Source: Tessaracoccus caeni
Lineage (GTDB): Bacteria; Actinomycetota; Actinomycetes; Propionibacteriales; Propionibacteriaceae
Direction: 5' to 3'
Length of the DNA stretch: 64,000 nt
NCBI RefSeq assembly: GCF_029211185.1
Contig: NZ_JARGDO010000019.1
Location: forward strand, 26,847-90,846
Position numbers and translations under genes: made by a program. The notes under the pieces were generated by a model that did not search any database, was not told the origin of the DNA, and saw nothing but the letters and a program-made list of their open reading frames with translations. Positions within the stretch are counted from its first letter, which is position 1, and every line of letters begins with the position of its first letter. Below are positions 59,402 to 64,000 of the stretch, piece after piece.

Positions 59402-60747
59402 GCACCTTGGCGCTGCTGCTGATCGCCCTGGCAGCGGTTGCGGTTCTGCTCGTTCTGGTGATCAAGGTCGAGCTGCCCGCCTACGTGTCGTTGCTTCTCG
59501 TCTCGATGGGCACCGCCATCGTGACCGGCATTGCGATCGAAGAGGTCGTGCCCGTGATGATCGCCGGGATGGGGAAGGTTCTCGGCTCCGTCGCGATCGT
59601 GGTGGGCCTCGGATCCATGCTGGGCAGGCTCATCGAGGTCTCCGGTGGCGCGGATCACTTGGCTCGGACTTTCACGGAGAAGCTCGGTCGCGCCCGCGTG
59701 GCCGCAGCACTCACCATCGCCGCGTTCATCCTTGGCATTCCGGTCTTCTTCGACGTGGGCTTCATCATCCTGGCTCCTATCGTGTTCGGCTTCGCCAAGG
59801 TCGCGGGCATCAACCCCCTGAAGTTGGCGCTGCCCGTGGGCGCGATCCTGCTGACGGTGCACGTGACCCTGCCACCTCATCCGGGACCGGTCGCGGCAGC
59901 TGCTCAGATCGGTGCCGACGTCGGTCTTGTGACCTTGGTCGGGCTCCTCATCTCTGCCGTCGTGGGCGTGATCGCATTCTTCGTCTGCAAGCTGTTCGCA
60001 GTGGACAAGATCGTCCTCGGCAGCTCGCCGGCGTCGGATGCCACGGTCGCTACCGAGGTGCCCGATATCGGCAAGGTGCCGAGCGCAGCAACGGTGGTCG
60101 GCCTGATCGTGTTTCCGATCTTCCTCATCATGGTCGGCTCGACGTTGTTGACCGTGCTCCCGGAGGAGAACGCGCTACGTCCGTTTGCGGCCTTCGTGGG
60201 AGCGCCTACCACTGCGCTGCTACTCGGCCTTCTTGTGGCCTACATCGTCATCGGCGGCAAAGCGCGTTGGGACAAGAGCCGCCGCAGCAGCGTCGCCGAG
60301 TCGGCGCTCCCGATCGTCGCGATCATCATCTTCGTGACAGGTGCAGGCGGCGTGTTCGGCAATGTGCTGGTCGAGTCCGGAATCGGCACGGCACTGTCCG
60401 ACTCGCTGACCGCGGTAGGTATGCCGACCGTCGTGGCAGCCTTCGTGATCTCTCTAGCACTGCGCGCGGCTCAAGGATCAGCGACGGTCGCGATGCTCAC
60501 CACCGCCGGGTTGCTGTCCACCGCGATCGCCAACGGTGACTACAGCACGATGCAGACCGTCCTGATCTGCCTCGCGATCGGGTTCGGCGCCCTGGGCCTG
60601 TCCCATATCAACGACTCCGGGTTCTGGATCGTGACCAAATACCTGGGCCTCTCCGTCGGAGACGGTCTCAAGACGTGGACCGTGCTCACCACCATCTGCG
60701 GCGTGACCGGGTTCCTGATCACCTGGGGCCTTTACCAGGTGGTGTAG
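59398..60747 (+). CDS. GntP-family sugar-acid permease
   Basis: A 449-residue membrane protein with about 12-14 segments and the GntP signature (HVTLPPHPGPVAAAAQIGADVGLV). It imports gluconate-like acids with protons; in this operon the substrate is likely a four-carbon acid. Start ATG 59398 overlaps the dehydrogenase stop by 4 bp. Confidence 0.93.
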   Translation: MSTLALLLIALAAVAVLLVLVIKVELPAYVSLLLVSMGTAIVTGIAIEEVVPVMIAGMGKVLGSVAIVVGLGSMLGRLIEVSGGADHLARTFTEKLGRARVAAALTIAAFILGIPVFFDVGFIILAPIVFGFAKVAGINPLKLALPVGAILLTVHVTLPPHPGPVAAAAQIGADVGLVTLVGLLISAVVGVIAFFVCKLFAVDKIVLGSSPASDATVATEVPDIGKVPSAATVVGLIVFPIFLIMVGSTLLTVLPEENALRPFAAFVGAPTTALLLGLLVAYIVIGGKARWDKSRRSSVAESALPIVAIIIFVTGAGGVFGNVLVESGIGTALSDSLTAVGMPTVVAAFVISLALRAAQGSATVAMLTTAGLLSTAIANGDYSTMQTVLICLAIGFGALGLSHINDSGFWIVTKYLGLSVGDGLKTWTVLTTICGVTGFLITWGLYQVV

Positions 60748-60762
60748 CTGCACCTGCACGTG

Positions 60763-60798
60763 AAGGGGCCTTGCCGGATTTTCCCGGCAAGGCCCCTT
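60763..60798. terminator. Bidirectional terminator after the sugar-acid operon
   Basis: Perfect 15-base arms (60763-60777 and 60784-60798) around a 6-base loop, followed by TCTTC. It serves the permease and the convergent lpd gene, whose stop is at 60818. Confidence 0.92.
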
Positions 60799-60817
60799 CT
60801 TCGCGCTTGACGCGGAA

Positions 60818-62218
60818 TCAGTAGTTGATCATGTGGCCGGCGATGCCCTCGGCGGCCTCCTTCAGCGCCTCCGACAGGGTCGGGTGCGCGTGGATGTTGC
60901 GGCCGATCTCCTCGGCGGTCAGGTCGTAGGCCTGGGCCAGGGTCAGCTCAGGCAGCAGCTCGGTCACGTCGGGGCCGATCATGTGGGCGCCGAGGATCTC
61001 GTTGTAGCGCGCATCCGCCACGATCTTGACGAAGCCCGCTCCCTCGCCGAGACCCCAGGCCTTGCCGTTGGCCGCGAACGGGAACCGACTCACCTTGACG
61101 TCGTAGCCCTTGTCCTTGGCCTGCTGCTCGGAGTATCCGAAGGACGCGATCTGCGGCTGGCAGTAGGTGGCGCGCGGGATCATGTCGTAGTTGATCGGAT
61201 GGGTCTCGACGCCGGCGATGGTCTCGGAGGCGACGACGCCCTGGGCCTCGGCGGTGTGCGCCAGCATCATCTTGGCCGTGCAGTCGCCGATGGCGTAGAT
61301 GTGCGGAACGTTGGTGCGCATGACGTCGTCGATGGCGATCGCGCCGCGCTCGGTGAGCTGCACGCCGGTGTTCTCCAGGCCGTAGCCCTCGGTGCGCGGG
61401 GCGAAGCCGATGGCGGACAGGAAGCGGTCGGCCTCGAGCACCTGCTGGGCTCCCCCGGCCGCCGGGCTGACGGTGACCCGCACGCCGGAGCCGGTGTCCT
61501 CGATGGACTCCACCTTGGTGGAGGTGAGCACGGTGACGCCGAGCTTCTTGTAGGCCTTGGCCAGCTCCGCGGAGATCTCGGCGTCCTCGGTGGGAACCAT
61601 CCGGTCGAGGAACTCGACGATGGTGACCTTCACCCCGAACTGGCTGAGCACGTAGGCGAACTCGGTGCCGATGGCCCCCGAGCCGCCGATGATGATCGAC
61701 GCCGGCACGGAATCGGCCAGGATCTGCTCCTCATAGGTGACGACGTTCGCCGAACGCGTGGTGCCGGGCAGCATGCGGGTGGTGGCGCCGGCGGCGATGA
61801 TGGCGTTGTCGAAGGTGACGCGCTGCACGCCGCCCTTGTCGTCGGCCACGTCGATGGTGTGCGCGTCGACGAAGGTGCCCCAGCCGTTCAGTTCCTTGAT
61901 CTTGTTCTTCTTCATCAGGAAGTGGATGCCCTTGGTCATCCGCTCCGAGACGGCGCGGCTGCGCGAGAAGGCCTTGCCGTAGTTGAAGGTGACGCTGCCC
62001 TCGATGCCGAAGGTGTCGGCCTCGTGGTTGAAGATATGCGCCAACTCCGCGTTACGCAGCAGCGACTTGGTCGGAATGCAGCCCACGTTGAGGCACACGC
62101 CGCCCCAGTAGCGCTTCTCGACGATTCCCACACTCTTGCCCAGCTGGGCGGCTCGGATGGCGGCGACGTAGCCACCAGGGCCCGCGCCTACAACAACGAC
62201 GTCAAAATGAGAGCTCAT
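60818..62218 (-). CDS. lpd: Dihydrolipoamide dehydrogenase (E3)
   Basis: A 466-residue flavoprotein. FAD-binding [17 protein letters not shown] at the start, redox disulfide in [18 protein letters not shown]-binding [18 protein letters not shown], and the C-terminal His-Glu pair HAHPTLSE are all present. It reoxidises lipoamide for 2-oxoacid dehydrogenase complexes. ATG 62218 is preferred; a GTG at 62227 is also in frame. Confidence 0.95.
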   Translation of the reverse strand: MSSHFDVVVVGAGPGGYVAAIRAAQLGKSVGIVEKRYWGGVCLNVGCIPTKSLLRNAELAHIFNHEADTFGIEGSVTFNYGKAFSRSRAVSERMTKGIHFLMKKNKIKELNGWGTFVDAHTIDVADDKGGVQRVTFDNAIIAAGATTRMLPGTTRSANVVTYEEQILADSVPASIIIGGSGAIGTEFAYVLSQFGVKVTIVEFLDRMVPTEDAEISAELAKAYKKLGVTVLTSTKVESIEDTGSGVRVTVSPAAGGAQQVLEADRFLSAIGFAPRTEGYGLENTGVQLTERGAIAIDDVMRTNVPHIYAIGDCTAKMMLAHTAEAQGVVASETIAGVETHPINYDMIPRATYCQPQIASFGYSEQQAKDKGYDVKVSRFPFAANGKAWGLGEGAGFVKIVADARYNEILGAHMIGPDVTELLPELTLAQAYDLTAEEIGRNIHAHPTLSEALKEAAEGIAGHMINY

Positions 62219-62293
62219 GGGCGCCACTTTAGCCCGTCACGAGTTCGTCGCTCCCCCATGATCACCGTTTCTGGCGCGGCGTCCGAGAAGACA

Positions 62294-62309
62294 ATCTCAT
62301 TTGTGAGAT
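62294..62309. promoter_or_regulatory. Palindrome upstream of the HTH-MurA gene
   Basis: ATCTCA (62294-62299), TTTG, then TGAGAT (62304-62309): 6-base perfect arms 11 bp before the HTH-MurA start. It would suit binding by the HTH domain of that very protein. Confidence 0.55.
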
Positions 62310-62320
62310 AGCATGGCCGA

Positions 62321-63859
62321 ATGAGTGTTACCAGCGAGTCGATTGGGCGGATGATCCGCGAGGGGCGAGGCAAGCTCGGATGGTCGCAACAGCGGCTCGC
62401 TGAAGAGGTGGGAACCGCCCAGAGCGCCGTTCACCGCATCGAGAACGGGCAGCAGAACTTGTCGCTCAGCATGATCGACCGCCTTGCGGAGGCCCTCGAC
62501 ATGCCGCTTATCCAGACCACCACCCTGGGCAAGATGAACCTCGAGATCGAGGGTCCGACCGTCCTGAGCGGCAGCATCGACGTGCGTTCGTCGAAGAACG
62601 CGGCGGTGGCCCTGCTGTGCGCGTCGCTGCTGAACCGCGGCACCACCACCCTGCGCGGCATTGCGCGGATCGAAGAAGTCGACCGGATCTCCGAGGTGCT
62701 CACCTCGATCGGCGTGGAGATGACGTGGGTCGGCGACGGCCGGGATCTCCAGATCAGGCGTCCGGCCTCGGTCACGCCCGAGACGATCAACGTCTCCGCG
62801 GCGAAGCGCACCCGCTCCATCCTCATGTTCCTCGGCCCCCTGATGCACGAGTCCGACGACTTCCGACTCCCCTACGCCGGCGGCTGCGACCTCGGCGCAC
62901 GCACCGTGCACCCGCACATGTCGGCCCTGCACAAGTTCGGGCTCTCCGTCGAGGCCACCGACGGCTACTACCATGCGACGGTGCGCGACGTCGGCGCCGA
63001 TCGTCGCGTCGTCACGCTGATCGAACGCGGCGACACCGTCACCGAGAACGCCATCATGGCGGCAGCCCGGATGCCTGGCGTCACGGTGCTGCGCAACGCG
63101 TCCGGCAACTACATGGTCCAGGATCTCTGCTTCTTCCTTGAGCTCCTTGGTGTATCGATCGAGGGCATCGGCACCACCACCTTGACGATCACCGGCAAGC
63201 CCGAGATCGACGCGGACGTCGACTACACCATCTCCGAGGATCCGATCGAGGCCATGAGCCTGCTGACCGCCGGCATCGTGACCAAATCGGAGATCACGGT
63301 CTCGCGCTGCCCCATCGAGTTCCTGGAGGTCGAGTTCGCCGTTCTCGAGGAGATGGGCCAGCGCTTCGAGATGACGCCCGAGTACACCAGCGGCAACGGC
63401 AAGACCCGCCTGGTCGACGTCACCCTCAAGCCGTCCGAGCTGGTCGCTCCGCTCGACAAGATCCACCCCATGCCGTTCCCCGGCCTGAACATCGACAACC
63501 TGCCGTTCTTCGCAGTGATCTGCGCCGCGGCCTCCGGCCAGTCGGTGATCTACGACTGGGTCTACGACAACCGGGCCGTCCACCTGCGCCAGCTGCACGA
63601 GCTGGGCGTCAACATCCAGCTGATGGACGCCCACCGCCTGCTGATCATCGGCCCCACCAAGTGGCGTGGTCGCCAGATGAACTGCCCGCCCGCACTGCGC
63701 CCCGCGGTGTGCCTGCTGCTGGCCGCTCTGGCCGCCCGCGGCACGACGCACCTGCTGGACGTCTACGTGATCAATCGCGGCTACGAGGATCTCCCCCAGC
63801 GCCTGAACAAGCTGGGGGCGAAGATCAACGTGTTCTGGGGCAACGTCGTCGAAGATTAG
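62321..63859 (+). CDS. HTH-MurA fusion: UDP-GlcNAc 1-carboxyvinyltransferase with N-terminal XRE domain
   Basis: A 512-residue fusion. Residues 9-64 are an XRE-type HTH (GWSQQRLAEEVGTAQSAVHRIENGQQ). From about residue 72 a full MurA fold follows, with the SSKNAAVALL motif (Lys92-Asn93) and the PEP-site loop AGGCDLG, where Cys189 matches the fosfomycin-binding cysteine. MurA makes the first committed step of peptidoglycan synthesis. A palindrome lies just before the start, hinting at autoregulation. Whether it is the main MurA or a second copy cannot be seen from this window. Confidence 0.9.
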   Translation: MSVTSESIGRMIREGRGKLGWSQQRLAEEVGTAQSAVHRIENGQQNLSLSMIDRLAEALDMPLIQTTTLGKMNLEIEGPTVLSGSIDVRSSKNAAVALLCASLLNRGTTTLRGIARIEEVDRISEVLTSIGVEMTWVGDGRDLQIRRPASVTPETINVSAAKRTRSILMFLGPLMHESDDFRLPYAGGCDLGARTVHPHMSALHKFGLSVEATDGYYHATVRDVGADRRVVTLIERGDTVTENAIMAAARMPGVTVLRNASGNYMVQDLCFFLELLGVSIEGIGTTTLTITGKPEIDADVDYTISEDPIEAMSLLTAGIVTKSEITVSRCPIEFLEVEFAVLEEMGQRFEMTPEYTSGNGKTRLVDVTLKPSELVAPLDKIHPMPFPGLNIDNLPFFAVICAAASGQSVIYDWVYDNRAVHLRQLHELGVNIQLMDAHRLLIIGPTKWRGRQMNCPPALRPAVCLLLAALAARGTTHLLDVYVINRGYEDLPQRLNKLGAKINVFWGNVVED

Positions 63860-64000
63860 TGACGTTGATCTCCCTTCGAGGCTGTGAGTATTGGTGGTGG
63901 CTGGCCTGGGGCTCAGCTGGCAGGGTTAGCCGTGCCGGTTCCCCCCCCATGGATGTGGTCGTGACTCTTTCGAGGCCCGACCGGCACCCCGCGTGACAGC

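Noticed and set aside
1..64000. CRISPR array, rRNA or tRNA genes
   Set aside because: I saw no regularly spaced repeats and no convincing T-loop/acceptor-stem pairs while reading; subtle tRNAs could still be missed without a program.

Overview
The window comes from a high-GC actinobacterium. Supporting signs are GTG starts, actinobacterial-type regulators (XRE/cupin, ECF42 with a YCII protein, KmtR-like ArsR, WYL), a Ser/Thr kinase with one membrane segment, a surface protein with an LPxTG motif, and a Pnkp/Hen1 pair. Gene content suggests a Propionibacteriaceae-like host, but that is an inference; I see no rRNA or tRNA gene. Nearly all of it is densely coding.

Positions 1-34000 look like ordinary chromosome rich in transport and regulation. 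There are five regulator/transporter pairs: MFS with a TetR-ABC operon (2179-7529), XRE-cupin with MFS (7533-9442), ArsR-MFS (10571-12234), and MarR with MFS (21598-23814), most with a visible palindrome in the shared promoter. Next come a secreted protein ending abruptly after LPDTG, a YCII/ECF42 sigma pair, an M23 peptidase, and a two-gene RNA-repair operon hen1-pnkp (16449-20344). After DedA, GtrA and LLM-oxidoreductase genes lies a divergent von Willebrand/HTH/Ser-Thr kinase module (29069-32937). WYL/RidA and SDR/TetR divergent pairs follow (34102-37200).

Positions about 37200-56200 are an accessory island built in layers. It holds a truncated MFS gene behind a leader-peptide attenuator, an orphan NarL-type response regulator, a 32-codon remnant of a MobF relaxase, decayed NTF2-like and BmrR-like fragments, and a tet(33)/tetR divergon inserted between pseudogenes. 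To the right are a decayed LuxR gene, an intact MobF relaxase-helicase (42578-46093), an Abi_C abortive-infection protein, and a translationally coupled operon of a tyrosine recombinase, an XRE regulator and a zinc-ribbon recombinase-like protein. Beside that operon sits a 4999-bp composite transposon (50639-55637). Two direct IS6100 copies flank a class 1 integron (intI1 fragment, weak Pc, attI1, aadA2 cassette, qacEdelta1, sul1, orf5), and the whole unit is bounded by a perfect 8-bp duplication TGTCTGCG, so it apparently moved in as one piece. Together the island predicts resistance to tetracycline, streptomycin/spectinomycin and sulfonamide.

Positions 56270-64000 return to chromosome. A FadR-type regulator precedes an operon for four-carbon sugar-acid use (DUF1537 kinase, 3-hydroxyacid dehydrogenase, GntP permease) with a strong promoter and palindromic operator. 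A convergent dihydrolipoamide dehydrogenase follows, then a MurA-type enolpyruvyl transferase fused to an N-terminal HTH domain with a palindrome just upstream of its start.

The most interesting items are the intact composite transposon with its target duplication, the three-gene recombinase operon with iteron-like repeats, the HTH-MurA fusion, the kinase/HTH/VWA module, the Pnkp-Hen1 pair, and the relic relaxase recording earlier mobile-element arrivals.
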